NCBI RefSeq assembly: GCF_036014175.1
Contig: NZ_CP107917.1
Span: 7,440,001-7,504,000, forward strand
Direction: 5' to 3'
Length of the DNA stretch: 64,000 nt
Source: Streptomyces sp. NBC_00443
Lineage (GTDB): Bacteria > Actinomycetota > Actinomycetes > Streptomycetales > Streptomycetaceae
This document shows, piece by piece, positions 44,545 through 53,365 of the stretch. Position 1 is the stretch's first letter. Each line of letters opens with the position of its first letter. The notes under the pieces were generated by a model that saw only the letters and a list, made by a program, of their open reading frames with translations, was not told where the DNA came from and ran no database searches. The translations under genes and the position numbers were made by a program.

Positions 44545-45861
44545 TCACTTGATGCGGCCCGCCGCCAGCACCACCTGCGCCAGCTCCCGGTGCACGATGT
44601 CGCTGTGCGCCCCCGCCGGCGGCCCCCCGCGCCTGACGACCGCCGCCGCGTCGATGTTCACGCACCCCGAGGCGGGCATTTTGGCCTTCAGCGCGTCGGC
44701 CAGCTCGAACGACCGTGTCCCCGGCACCGCCTGCACCCCGCCGTGCCCCATCGCACCCCACTTGGCGCCCAGCATCCGGCCGGCGTCGAGAGCCGCGACC
44801 CCGCGCGCGTCCCCCGCCATGCGGGAGGCCAGCGGATACATCGTCGACAGGGCCGAGTCGTGCCGCGAGTGGCAGCACACCAGCGGTCCGTCGATACGGT
44901 TGTGCTGGCCCTCCAGCACCCCTCCCGCGCGCGCGTCGTGCGGCAGCCGGGACGCGAACGCGTAGTGCGAGAAGGCGCCTTGGAGCAGGGTCACCGACTT
45001 CACCGTGCGCACGCCCTCCGGCAGCCCGCGCAGCGCGAACGACACCAGCCGCGCTCCGAAGCTGTGCCCGACCAGATGCACCCGCACCTGTGGCGCCCGC
45101 GCCGCCAGCTGCCCCACCACCCGGCCGAGCCCACGCTCACCGACAGTCCCGGCGCGCCGCTTCATGGCGTAGTACGTGGCCTGCCGCAACAGCTCGTGCG
45201 CACCCTCCCAGGGGTTCGGCAGCGAGAACGAGGCCGCACCGTCGGGCGCTTCGAGGTGTGTCAGCGCCTGCGCGAACTCCTCGCACACCGCCGCCACCGA
45301 CCCCGAGAGCATGTCCGGCGAGTTCTGCGGCACGCCCTCCGCCAGCGTGTCCGCCGCGAACAGCACCTGCGGCCCCGGCGGAACGACGTCCACCAGCATC
45401 CGCACGAGCCGCCCGAACTCCTCCAACTCGGCCTCCTCACGCGGCTGCTGGTCCAACAGGCGGGCGAGCTGGTCGATCACGGTCGCCCGGCCGGGAAAGG
45501 TCTCCAGCAGCGCGTGCCGTGTGTCCTTGTCCAGCGCCGGCCGCCGCGGCAGCTCGGCCGCCACCGCACGCGGGAAGTCCGGGATCGGCTCGTCCGAGAA
45601 CCTCATCGACGGCCAGACCACGCCCACGCACCCGATCTTCGCCGCCGGGGCGAGCTGCGGCATCGGTGCGAAGAAGCGGTCGTAGAGCCGGGTCGCCACC
45701 GAGCGGTCGTTGTTCCAGCCGTGCGCGAAGACGATCAGATCACGGACGTGGTGCTGTGCCACCCCGGCCAGCAGCCGGTCCCGCTTCCCGGAGTCCGGAT
45801 CGCCGTCCGCGTCGAAGGTCAGCTCCCAGTAAGGAGTCACGCGCACTGCCGGTTCCGCCAT
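44545..45861 (-). CDS. Alpha/beta hydrolase-fold protein
   Basis: Protein of 438 residues without signal peptide, so cytoplasmic. The nucleophile elbow is GHSFGAR with Ser267, and FAHGWNND near residue 47 forms the oxyanion region. A large insert of about 150 residues lies between strand 3 and the elbow. A likely catalytic His is in GMGHGGV near residue 390, with two Cys (LVCCHS) before it. Substrate is unknown; serine-esterase or lipase activity is inferred from the fold. It is followed, on the other strand, by the penicillin acylase end 18 bases away. ATG 45861 gives the shortest plausible start. Confidence 0.85.
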   Translation of the reverse strand: MAEPAVRVTPYWELTFDADGDPDSGKRDRLLAGVAQHHVRDLIVFAHGWNNDRSVATRLYDRFFAPMPQLAPAAKIGCVGVVWPSMRFSDEPIPDFPRAVAAELPRRPALDKDTRHALLETFPGRATVIDQLARLLDQQPREEAELEEFGRLVRMLVDVVPPGPQVLFAADTLAEGVPQNSPDMLSGSVAAVCEEFAQALTHLEAPDGAASFSLPNPWEGAHELLRQATYYAMKRRAGTVGERGLGRVVGQLAARAPQVRVHLVGHSFGARLVSFALRGLPEGVRTVKSVTLLQGAFSHYAFASRLPHDARAGGVLEGQHNRIDGPLVCCHSRHDSALSTMYPLASRMAGDARGVAALDAGRMLGAKWGAMGHGGVQAVPGTRSFELADALKAKMPASGCVNIDAAAVVRRGGPPAGAHSDIVHRELAQVVLAAGRIK

Positions 45862-45968
45862 GACGGGCCCCTCGTCCCCCGAAGTGGTGCGATACGGGCG
45901 CATCGTCCTGCTAGCGGGCGGGATTGGCCATACGTCGTCACCCATCCGTGTAACCCCGCTGGGGCCGC

Positions 45969-47210
45969 TCACTTGTACAGGAGGTACTCCCGCCGCACCC
46001 GCCGGAACGCCGCCAGCTCTCCCTGCCAGCCCGCGACCACCTCGTCGGCGCTCGCGCCCGCGTCGATCATCGTGCGGACCTGCGTGGAGCCGGTGAGCTT
46101 GTCGATCCAGTTGTCCGGACGCCAACTGAAGCCGCTCCAGGCCCGCTTGGCGGTCACCAGCAGGGCGATCCCGGTGCGCACGGGGTCGTATGCGGTGCGG
46201 TCGTGGACGTGGATCTGCACGCCGCCGATGGTCTTGCCCTGGAACTTGGAGAACGTCGGCGCGAAGTAGGCCTCTCTGAAGCGCACCCCAGGGAGGCGGA
46301 GTTCGTTCGCGGCCGCCGCCCAGCGGCCGTCGATGCCTTCGGCGCCCAGCAGCTCGAAGGGGCGGGTGGTGCCGCGTCCCTCCGAGAGGTTCGTGCCCTC
46401 GAAGAGACATGTGCCCGAGTAGACGAGGGCGGTGTCCGGCGTCGGCATGTTCGGGCTCGGCGGCACCCACGGCAGGTCCCAGGCGTCGTAGAACTCGGAC
46501 CGCTTCCAGCCCGTCATCCGTACGGTCTCCAGCGGCACCGGGGTGGTGAGGAACTCCCCGTTGAACAGCCGCGCCAGCTCGGCGACCGTCATGCCGTGCG
46601 CCTGGGAGATGGGCCGGCGGCCCACGAAGGTGGCGAACTCCATGTGGAGGACGGGGCCTTGGGCCGCCCGCCCGGTCACCGGGTTCGGCCGGTCCAGCAC
46701 GACGAAGCGCTTGCCGGCCAGCTGAGCCGCCTCCATGCAGTCGTAGAGCGTCCAGATGTAGGTGTAGAAGCGGGCGCCCGCGTCCTGGATGTCGAAGACC
46801 ACCGTGTCCACGCCGGACGCGGTGAAGATGTCGGCGAGGGGCCGGCCGCTCTTCAGATACGTGTCGTAGACCGGGAGGCCGGTCGCCGGGTCGTCGTAGC
46901 GGCCTTCGGAGCCGCCTGCCTGGGCGGTGCCGCGAAAGCCGTGCTCGGGGCCGAAGACGGCCGTCAGGTTCACCCTTTCGTCGGCGTGCATCACGTCTAC
47001 GATGTGGCGGACGTCGCGGGTCACGCCGGTGGGGTTGGTGACGATTCCGACGCTCTGGCCTCGCAGGGCTGCGTAGCCGTTTGCGGCGAGGTTCTCGAAG
47101 CCGGTCCGTAGGCGGTGCTGGGTCGCTGAGGCCGGGGGTGCGGCGGAGAGTGCGGTTGCTGCCGTGGTCGCTGCGAGGAGAGCTCGTCTGGATAGGCGCA
47201 TGAGGGGCAC
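45969..47210 (-). CDS. Secreted DUF1343 / NamZ-like exo-N-acetylmuramidase
   Basis: Exported protein of about 413 residues. The start is a Tat-like signal (MRLSRRALLAATTAATAL), then the conserved DUF1343 blocks: SVGIVTNPTGVTRD, FGPEHGFRGTAQAG, FDIQDAGARFYTYIWTLYD, VVLDRPNPV and the C-terminal GGVQIHVHDR. DUF1343 now contains NamZ, a muramidase of Bacteroidetes and Bacillus that frees N-acetylmuramic acid from peptidoglycan ends. The likely role is cell-wall recycling. GTG 47210 has GGGAG at 7 bases and is preferred over ATG 47201, a three-residue difference. A repeat lies upstream at 47251. Confidence 0.92.
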   Translation of the reverse strand: MPLMRLSRRALLAATTAATALSAAPPASATQHRLRTGFENLAANGYAALRGQSVGIVTNPTGVTRDVRHIVDVMHADERVNLTAVFGPEHGFRGTAQAGGSEGRYDDPATGLPVYDTYLKSGRPLADIFTASGVDTVVFDIQDAGARFYTYIWTLYDCMEAAQLAGKRFVVLDRPNPVTGRAAQGPVLHMEFATFVGRRPISQAHGMTVAELARLFNGEFLTTPVPLETVRMTGWKRSEFYDAWDLPWVPPSPNMPTPDTALVYSGTCLFEGTNLSEGRGTTRPFELLGAEGIDGRWAAAANELRLPGVRFREAYFAPTFSKFQGKTIGGVQIHVHDRTAYDPVRTGIALLVTAKRAWSGFSWRPDNWIDKLTGSTQVRTMIDAGASADEVVAGWQGELAAFRRVRREYLLYK

Positions 47211-47250
47211 GGTATTGCTCCCGCAGGTTGTGGGGAAGGCGCCGGTTGTC

Positions 47251-47310
47251 TGTGGCTTGTCGCGCCCACGCGGCGGAGCCGCACTTCGATACAGCCCCGC
47301 GCCCCTGAGG
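47251..47310 (-). repeat. Dispersed Streptomyces intergenic repeat
   Basis: Minus strand contains AGGGGCGCGGGGCTGTATCG and GGCTCCGCCGCGTGGGCGCG, matching an abundant Streptomyces intergenic unit ending in GACAAGCCACA. It occupies the gap between the NamZ-like and SDR genes. Recognition is from memory. Confidence 0.6.
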
Positions 47311-47335
47311 GCGCTGCAGTCGTCCTTCCCAGGGA

Positions 47336-47349
47336 CATACCGACCGGTT
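47336..47349. promoter_or_regulatory. ATACCG-type operator before the SDR/ligase operon
   Basis: CATACCGACCGGTT is a half-complete relative of the palindrome at 19035, in the promoter area about 40 bases before the SDR start at 47390. The TetR gene at the end of this operon is a candidate binder. Confidence 0.45.
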
Positions 47350-47389
47350 AGTCTGGTCGTCATAGCAGAGCCGCAGTCGAAGGAGACCG

Positions 47390-48163
47390 ATGGTGGAAGC
47401 CGTTCAGGGTGCCGGAGTCGTCGTGACCGGGGCTGGGGGTGGCATCGGGGCTGCGCTGGCCCGGCGCTTCGCCGCCGAGGGGGCTCGTGTCGTCGTCAAC
47501 GATCTGGATGCGGGGAAGGCCAAGGTGGTCGCCGACGAGATCGGCGGCATCGCGGTGGCCGGTGACGCGTCCGCCGTCGTCGCCGACGCCCGGGACGCGC
47601 TCGGTGGCACGGTCGACATCTACTGCGCCAACGCCGGGGTCGCGTTCGGGGGCGAGGACCCTGGACAGCCGCTCGACGAGAAGGCTTGGTCGACGTCCTG
47701 GGACGTCAACGTCATGGCACACGTGCGTGCCGCCAACGAACTGCTCCCCGCCTGGCTGGAGCGCGGCAGCGGACGCTTCGTCTCCACCGTCTCCGCCGCC
47801 GGACTGCTCACCATGATCGGCGCCGCACCCTACGCCGTCACCAAGCACGGCGCCTACGCCTTCGCCGAGTACCTGTCGCTGACGTACCGCCACCGTGGCG
47901 TCAAGGTGCACGCCATCTGCCCGCAGGGCGTGCGCACCGACATGCTGGACGCCACCGGCAGCGCGGGGGACCTGGTACTCAAGCCCACCGCCATCGCACC
48001 GGAGGACGTGACGGACGCCCTGTTCAAGGGCATGCAGGAGGACCGCTTCCTGATCCTGCCGCACCCCGAGGTCGCCGGTTACTACCAGGCGCGGGCCGCC
48101 GAGCCGGACCGCTGGCTGACCAACATGAACCACCTCCAGCAGAAGTGGGAGGAGGCCCGGTGA
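47390..48163 (+). CDS. Short-chain dehydrogenase/reductase
   Basis: Rossmann enzyme of 257 residues. The cofactor motif is TGAGGGIG (13-20) and the catalytic set is Ser135, Tyr148 and Lys152 (YAVTK), with the NAG motif at 81-83. ND following the third strand suggests NAD over NADP. Its stop overlaps the ligase GTG (GTGA), so the two are translated together. Likely role: oxidation of a 3-hydroxyacyl or alcohol in a degradation pathway with the adjacent ligase. Confidence 0.92.
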   Translation: MVEAVQGAGVVVTGAGGGIGAALARRFAAEGARVVVNDLDAGKAKVVADEIGGIAVAGDASAVVADARDALGGTVDIYCANAGVAFGGEDPGQPLDEKAWSTSWDVNVMAHVRAANELLPAWLERGSGRFVSTVSAAGLLTMIGAAPYAVTKHGAYAFAEYLSLTYRHRGVKVHAICPQGVRTDMLDATGSAGDLVLKPTAIAPEDVTDALFKGMQEDRFLILPHPEVAGYYQARAAEPDRWLTNMNHLQQKWEEAR

Positions 48164-49824
48164 CCGACTCCCTGTACGCGGCCAAGCCCTGGGTGGCACT
48201 GCTCTCCGACGTCCAGCGCGCCCCGATAGCACCGGCCGACTCGCTCGTGCACGCCCTGCGCCGGGCCGTCGCCGAGACCCCGGAGCGTGTCTTCCTCGCC
48301 TACTTCGACGGCCGCCTGACCTACCGCGAGGTCGACGAGTTCAGCGACTCCGTCGCCGGGCACCTCGCCGCCCGTGGCCTGGAGCACGGCGACCGGGTGG
48401 CGATCCTGCTGCAGAACTCCCCGCACTTCGTGATCGCCCTGCTCGGCGCCTGGAAGGCGGGGGCGGTCGTCGTGCCGGTCAACCCCATGTACAAGTCGGG
48501 GGAGGTCGGCCATGTCCTGCGGGACGGCGAAGTGGCCGCGCTGATCTGCACGGACCGGGCCTGGGAGTCGTATCTGCGCGAGACGGCGGCCGACTCGCCG
48601 GTGCGGATCGTGCTCACCGGCTGTGAGCTGGACTTCCAGACGCGGGGCGACGCGCGCGTGCTGACCTTCGAGCGACTGCCGGGGGCCGGGGACGCCGACG
48701 ACCTGACGGCTGTCGCCCGCGCCGGCCACAAGGCGCCGCAGGGGCGTGACCTCGGCCCGTCCGACACCGCGCTGATCAGCTACACCTCGGGCACGAGCGG
48801 CACCCCCAAGGGCGCCGTCAACACGCACGGCAACGTCATGTACAACGCGGAGCGGCAGCGGACCGGGCTCGGCCTGCCGGACGCGCCCGTGTACTACGCG
48901 CTGGCGCCCCTGTTCCACATCACCGGGATGGTCTGCCAGCTCGGCGCGAGCCTCAACAGCGCGGGCACGCTGGTGCTGACGTACCGCTTCGACGCGGGCG
49001 TCGTGCTGGACGCGTTCGCCGAGCACCGGCCGCACTACACGGTCGGCCCGTCGACGGCCTTCATGGCGCTGGCCGCCCACCCGGCCGTCACCCGGGAGCA
49101 CTTCTCCTCCTTCGTGAACATCTCTTCGGGAGGCGCCCCCGTGCCGCCCGCCCTGGTGGAGAAGTTCCGGGCCGGCTTCGGGCCGTACATCCGCAACGGC
49201 TACGGCCTCACCGAGTGCACCGCCCCCTGCGCCTCTGTCCCGCCCGGCCTGGAGGCCCCCGTCGACCCCGCCTCGGGGACGCTGGCCGTGGGGCTGCCGG
49301 GCCCGGAGACGGTCGTACGGATCGTCGACGAGCAGGGCGCGGAGGTGCCGTTCGGCGAGCAGGGCGAGATCGTGGTGCGCGGGCCGCAGGTCGTCCCCGG
49401 CTACTGGCGGCGTCCCGATGCCACCGCCGAGACCTTCCCCGACGGCGAACTGCGCACCGGCGACATCGGCTTCATGGACGCCGAGGGCTGGCTGTACGTC
49501 GTCGACCGCAAGAAGGACATGATCAACGCGTCCGGCTTCAAGGTGTGGCCGCGCGAGGTCGAGGACGTGCTCTACACGCACCCGGCGGTGCGCGAGGCGG
49601 CCGTGGTGGGGGTGCCCGACGGGTACCGCGGGGAGACCGTCAAGGCGTACATCAGCCTCCGTCCGGGTGCGGAAACGGACCCCGGCACACTCGCCGCTTA
49701 CTGCAAGGAGAGACTGGCCGCCTACAAATATCCGCGGCAGGTGGAGATCCTGCCCGACTTGCCCAAGACGGCAAGTGGGAAGATCCTCCGTCGGGAACTT
49801 CGTTCCCGGGCGAACGACGGCTAG
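48160..49824 (+). CDS. Acyl-CoA ligase, AMP-binding family
   Basis: Enzyme of 554 residues activating a carboxylic acid to acyl-CoA. Core motifs: A3 ISYTSGTSGTPKGAV, A5 YGLTE, A7 TGDIGFMD, A8 DRKKDMI and A10 KTASGKILRREL with the catalytic Lys. GTG 48160 overlaps the SDR stop. The substrate pocket cannot be predicted. It sits before a TetR gene in the same direction, 40 bases downstream. Confidence 0.93.
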   Translation: MTDSLYAAKPWVALLSDVQRAPIAPADSLVHALRRAVAETPERVFLAYFDGRLTYREVDEFSDSVAGHLAARGLEHGDRVAILLQNSPHFVIALLGAWKAGAVVVPVNPMYKSGEVGHVLRDGEVAALICTDRAWESYLRETAADSPVRIVLTGCELDFQTRGDARVLTFERLPGAGDADDLTAVARAGHKAPQGRDLGPSDTALISYTSGTSGTPKGAVNTHGNVMYNAERQRTGLGLPDAPVYYALAPLFHITGMVCQLGASLNSAGTLVLTYRFDAGVVLDAFAEHRPHYTVGPSTAFMALAAHPAVTREHFSSFVNISSGGAPVPPALVEKFRAGFGPYIRNGYGLTECTAPCASVPPGLEAPVDPASGTLAVGLPGPETVVRIVDEQGAEVPFGEQGEIVVRGPQVVPGYWRRPDATAETFPDGELRTGDIGFMDAEGWLYVVDRKKDMINASGFKVWPREVEDVLYTHPAVREAAVVGVPDGYRGETVKAYISLRPGAETDPGTLAAYCKERLAAYKYPRQVEILPDLPKTASGKILRRELRSRANDG

Positions 49825-49864
49825 ACGCAAGCAGGAATATCTCGGAAGGGCAGGTGGCGGCACA

Positions 49865-50458
49865 GTGGCCAGGACGACGGACGGTGACGGTACGCCCGTC
49901 CCGCAGCGGCTGCTCGCCGCCGCCACCCGGCTCTTCGCGGAGCAGGGCTACGACCGCACCTCGGTGCAGGAGATCGTCGAGGCGGCCGGCGTCACCAAGG
50001 GGGCGCTTTACCACTACTTCGGCTCCAAGGACGACCTCCTGCACGAGGTGTACGCGCGCGTACTGCGTGTTCAGCAGGAGCGGCTGGATGCCTTCGCGGG
50101 GGCCGACGAGCCCATCGAGAAGCGGCTGCGGGGGGCGGCGGCGGACGTCGTGGTGACGACCATCGAGAACCTCGACGACGCCATGATCTTCTTCCGGTCG
50201 ATGCACCATCTCAGCCCGGAGAAGAACAAACAGGTGCGCGCCGAGCGGCGGCTCTACCACGAGCGCTTCCGTGCGCTCGTCGAGGAAGGCCAGGAGGCGG
50301 GCGTCTTCTCCACGGCGACCCCGGCGGACCTCGTCGTGGACTACCACTTCGGCTCGGTCCACCACCTGTCGACGTGGTACCGCCCCGACGGCCCGATGAG
50401 CCCCCAGGAGGTCGCGGATCACCTCGCGGACCTGCTGCTGCGGGCGCTGCGCCCCTGA
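49865..50458 (+). CDS. TetR-family regulator of the acyl-CoA cluster
   Basis: Regulator of 197 residues. Helix-turn-helix at about 12-60 (PQRLLAAATRLFAEQGYDRT ... EAAGVTKGALYHYFGSKDDL) is typical of the FadR/KstR group. GTG 49865 is chosen because GGGCAGGTGG precedes it and the frame before is unlike protein. It is the third gene of the SDR-ligase run, and its likely targets are that run and the convergent ACAD/APH pair. Confidence 0.9.
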   Translation: MARTTDGDGTPVPQRLLAAATRLFAEQGYDRTSVQEIVEAAGVTKGALYHYFGSKDDLLHEVYARVLRVQQERLDAFAGADEPIEKRLRGAAADVVVTTIENLDDAMIFFRSMHHLSPEKNKQVRAERRLYHERFRALVEEGQEAGVFSTATPADLVVDYHFGSVHHLSTWYRPDGPMSPQEVADHLADLLLRALRP

Positions 50459-50467
50459 GGCCACTAG

Positions 50468-50499
50468 TAAGGGGCGGTCGCTGATGCGACCGCCCCTTA
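50468..50499. terminator. Bidirectional terminator
   Basis: Perfect 14-bp stem (50468-50481 with 50486-50499) with a TGAT loop. It lies 9 bases past the TetR stop and 11 bases past the stop of the ACAD gene on the other strand. Confidence 0.85.
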
Positions 50500-50510
50500 A
50501 CTGCGTCCCG

Positions 50511-51725
50511 TTACAGGTACTTCGTCAACTCCCGCCGGGCCAGCGACCGCTGATGCACCTCGTCGGGCCCGTCGGCGATCATCAGGGTCCGCGCGCCGGC
50601 GTACAGCTCCGCGAGCGGGAAGTCCTGGCTGACACCACCCGCACCGTGCAACTGGATCGCCCGGTCGAGGATGTCGACGACCGCACGCGGCGTGGCGATC
50701 TTGATGGACTGGATCTCCGTGTGGGCACCCTTGTTGCCGACGGTGTCCATCAGCCAGGCCGTCTTCAGGACCAGGAGACGGAGCTGCTCGACGGTCACCC
50801 GCGCGTCGGCGATCCAGTTGTGGACCACGCCCTGCTGGGCCAGCGCCTTGCCGAAGGCGTTCCGGGACACCGCCCGTCGGCACATCAGCTCGATCGCCCG
50901 CTCGGCCATGCCGATCAGCCGCATGCAGTGGTGGATACGGCCCGGACCGAGCCGCGCCTGGGCGATGGCGAAGCCGCCGCCCTCCTCGCCGATGAGGTTG
51001 GACACCGGCACGCGCGCGTGGTCGAAGACCACCTCGGCGTGGCCGCCGTGGGAGTGGTCCTCGTAGCCGAAGACCTGCATGGCGCGCTTGATCGTGACGC
51101 CCGGGGTGTCGCGGGGGACCAGGACCATGGACTGCTGACGGCGGATGTCCTCGCCTTCCGGGTCCGTCTTGCCCATCACGATCAGGATCTTGCAGTCCGG
51201 GTTCATCGCCCCGGAGATGTACCACTTGCGGCCGGTGATGACGTACTCGTCGCCGTCCCGCTCTATGTGCGTGGTGATGTTCGTGGCGTCCGAGGAGGCC
51301 ACATCCGGCTCGGTCATCGCGAACGCCGAGCGGATCTCACCGGCCAGCAGCGGCTCCAGCCACTGCTTCTTCTGCTGCTCGTCGCCGAACTGGGACAGCA
51401 CCTCCATGTTCCCGGTGTCGGGCGCCGCGCAGTTCGTGGCCGTCGGTGCCAGGTGCGGGGAGCGGCCGGTGATCTCGGCGAGCGGGGCGTACTGGAGGTT
51501 GGTGAGCCCGGCCCCGTACTCCTGGTCCGGCAGGAAGAGGTTCCACAGGCCCTGCCTGCGCGCCTCGGCCTTGAGCTCCTCCACCACGGCCGGCGTGTCC
51601 CACGGGGACGCCAGCTCGGCCCGCTGCTCCTCGGCGACCGCCTCGGCGGGATAGACGTACTCGTCCATGAAGGCGAGCAGCTTGGCGCGCAGCTCCTCGG
51701 TGCGTGCGTCGAACGCGAAGTCCAT
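50511..51725 (-). CDS. ACAD10/11-like acyl-CoA dehydrogenase
   Basis: FAD enzyme of 404 residues. Blocks FAMTEPDVASSDATN and GRKWYISGAMNPDCKIL mark the ACAD10/11 branch, as does the C terminus LHGAGGVSQDFPLAELYAGARTL (in two parts) and DGPDEVHQRSLARREL. In this branch the catalytic residue differs from ordinary ACADs. It is separated by six bases from the APH-like kinase gene upstream, so the two are co-transcribed. In eukaryotes both domains are fused (ACAD10/11), and in Pseudomonas lvaA/lvaC pair them for 4-hydroxyacyl-CoA phosphorylation and isomerisation. A similar function is inferred. Confidence 0.92.
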   Translation of the reverse strand: MDFAFDARTEELRAKLLAFMDEYVYPAEAVAEEQRAELASPWDTPAVVEELKAEARRQGLWNLFLPDQEYGAGLTNLQYAPLAEITGRSPHLAPTATNCAAPDTGNMEVLSQFGDEQQKKQWLEPLLAGEIRSAFAMTEPDVASSDATNITTHIERDGDEYVITGRKWYISGAMNPDCKILIVMGKTDPEGEDIRRQQSMVLVPRDTPGVTIKRAMQVFGYEDHSHGGHAEVVFDHARVPVSNLIGEEGGGFAIAQARLGPGRIHHCMRLIGMAERAIELMCRRAVSRNAFGKALAQQGVVHNWIADARVTVEQLRLLVLKTAWLMDTVGNKGAHTEIQSIKIATPRAVVDILDRAIQLHGAGGVSQDFPLAELYAGARTLMIADGPDEVHQRSLARRELTKYL

Positions 51726-51731
51726 ATCCCG

Positions 51732-52766
51732 TCAGCCTTCCTGGATGCCGTCTTGAAGCGTGGTCAGGCCGTGCTCGATGAAGACCGGGACCAGGTCGCC
51801 GATGCGGTCGAAGCCGCGGCCGACCGTCTGGCCGAGCGTGTAGCGGTAGTGGATGCCCTCCAGGATCACGGCGAGCTTGAACCAGGCGAACGCCGTGTAC
51901 CAGGAGACCGCGGAGACGTCGCGCCCCGAGCGCGCGGCGTACCGCTCGATCAGTTCGGTCGGCGTCGGATGGCCGGGCGCCTCGCCGGTCGTGGAGACCG
52001 GGGAGTCCGCCATGCCCAGCGGCATGCTGTACATCACCAGCAGGCCGAGGTCGGTGAGCGGATCTCCGAGCGTCGACATCTCCCAGTCGAGGATCGCCTT
52101 GATCTTGTCGTCGTCACCGATGAGGACGTTGTCCAGCCGGTAGTCGCCGTGGACCACCGTCGCCGCGGGAGAGGCCGGCAGCCGGCGGCCGAGCGTCGCA
52201 TGCAGCTCGTCGATGCCGGCCAGCTCGCGGTTGCGGGAGGCGTCCAACTGCTTGCCCCAGCGACGCAGTTGCCGGTCCAGGAAGCCCTCGGGCCGGCCGA
52301 AGTCCTCAAGACCCACCGACGCCGGCTCCACCGCGTGCAGCTCGACGAGGGTGTCCACCAGCGACAGCACCGCGCCCCGGGTGCGCTCCGCGCCGAGCGG
52401 GGCGAGCTGGTCGGCGGTGCGGTACGGGGTGCCCTCGACGAACTCCATGACGTAGAACGGCGACCCGAGCACCTCCTCGTCCTCGCACAGCAGCACCGGC
52501 CGCGGCACCGGCACGTCCGTCGGGTGCAGCGCGCTGATGACCCGGTGCTCGCGCTTCATGTCGTGCGCCGTGGCGAGGACGTGGCCGAGCGGGGGCCGTC
52601 GTACGACCCACTGCGAGGTGCCGTCGGAGACCAGGTACGTGAGGTTCGACCGTCCGCCCTCGATCAGCCGGCCGGTCAGCGGACCGTGCGCCAGACCGGG
52701 CCGCTCGCGCTCGAGCAGGCCGCGCAGCCGGTCCAGGTCGAGGCCGGGCGGATGGTCGGGGCTCAT
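51732..52766 (-). CDS. APH-like phosphotransferase (ACAD10/11 kinase half)
   Basis: Kinase-like protein of 344 residues. The catalytic loop HGDYRLDNVLI (about 212-222) and the metal segment ILDWEMSTLGDPLTDLG are intact; Lys and Glu of the N-lobe are implied by WVVRRPPLG and REHRVI. In ACAD11 and LvaA this domain phosphorylates the 4-hydroxyl of 4-hydroxyacyl-CoA, letting the dehydrogenase-like partner eliminate phosphate. GAGGAGCC precedes ATG 52766. Its promoter region contains a TetR palindrome at 52808-52825. Confidence 0.9.
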   Translation of the reverse strand: MSPDHPPGLDLDRLRGLLERERPGLAHGPLTGRLIEGGRSNLTYLVSDGTSQWVVRRPPLGHVLATAHDMKREHRVISALHPTDVPVPRPVLLCEDEEVLGSPFYVMEFVEGTPYRTADQLAPLGAERTRGAVLSLVDTLVELHAVEPASVGLEDFGRPEGFLDRQLRRWGKQLDASRNRELAGIDELHATLGRRLPASPAATVVHGDYRLDNVLIGDDDKIKAILDWEMSTLGDPLTDLGLLVMYSMPLGMADSPVSTTGEAPGHPTPTELIERYAARSGRDVSAVSWYTAFAWFKLAVILEGIHYRYTLGQTVGRGFDRIGDLVPVFIEHGLTTLQDGIQEG

Positions 52767-52807
52767 ATAGGGCTCCTCAAGGCAGGTGAACGGGACCTGA
52801 CTCATGA

Positions 52808-52825
52808 TGCCGACCAGTCGGTATG
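52808..52825. promoter_or_regulatory. ATACCG-type operator before the APH/ACAD pair
   Basis: ATGCCGACCAGTCGGTAT has 8-base arms ATGCCGAC/GTCGGTAT with one mismatch around a 2-base centre, 42 bases before the APH start at 52766. It belongs to the same site family as 19035 and 47336. Confidence 0.65.
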
Positions 52826-52955
52826 TAGTCCAGTGGGGGAGCCGAACGTGATCGGGGCCACGATAGGCCGACAACTCCCCGCGCGGTGCGTCGGGGAGCT
52901 GTCGGGAGTGCGTTCTCGGCCAGAACGGGCGGGTCGGTCAGGGCCGCCCGTGGGC

Positions 52956-53252
52956 TCAGTGGTCGTCCCAGTGGCCCGCGTGGGCGGCGTGCCGGTGGCC
53001 GTCGTGCAGGTAGTCGACGTGGTCGCCGTGCAGCACGCTCTCGTGCCCGCAGTCGGCGCCGTGCTGATGGGGGTGTCCGTCGTGCGCGACGTGCCCGTCC
53101 GTCTCGCACTCGTCCCAGTGGCCGCTGTGCTCGCGGTGCAGGTGACCGTCGTGCGCGTAGTCGGTGTGGTCGCCGTGCGGCACCGCGGTGTGCCCGCAGT
53201 CCGGACCGTGGGAGTGCGTGTGGGCGGGGTGTTCCACGTGCATGGTGGTCAT
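52956..53252 (-). CDS. His/Cys-rich small protein with internal duplication
   Basis: Protein of 98 residues containing 27 His and 3 Cys. Two 33-residue repeats (about 16-48 and 65-97) share GxDCGHxxVxHGDHxDYxHD and GHxHxxHxGHWD. The pattern HGDHxDYxHDGH is recognisable from small conserved proteins of actinobacteria with predicted metal binding. GAAGGTGAG precedes the ATG. It has no membrane helix. Role is unknown; zinc, nickel or copper storage is inferred from composition. Divergent from the quinone oxidoreductase. Confidence 0.82.
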   Translation of the reverse strand: MTTMHVEHPAHTHSHGPDCGHTAVPHGDHTDYAHDGHLHREHSGHWDECETDGHVAHDGHPHQHGADCGHESVLHGDHVDYLHDGHRHAAHAGHWDDH

Positions 53253-53365
53253 GGTGCTCACCTTCGAAGGGGCGGGTGGTGACGTCGGACAGGCTGCCAC
53301 GCGAACGGCTCATATCGGGTTATTCGGGCTTGCGTGGCGCCCTCCCACCCCGGAGTGTCGAACCC

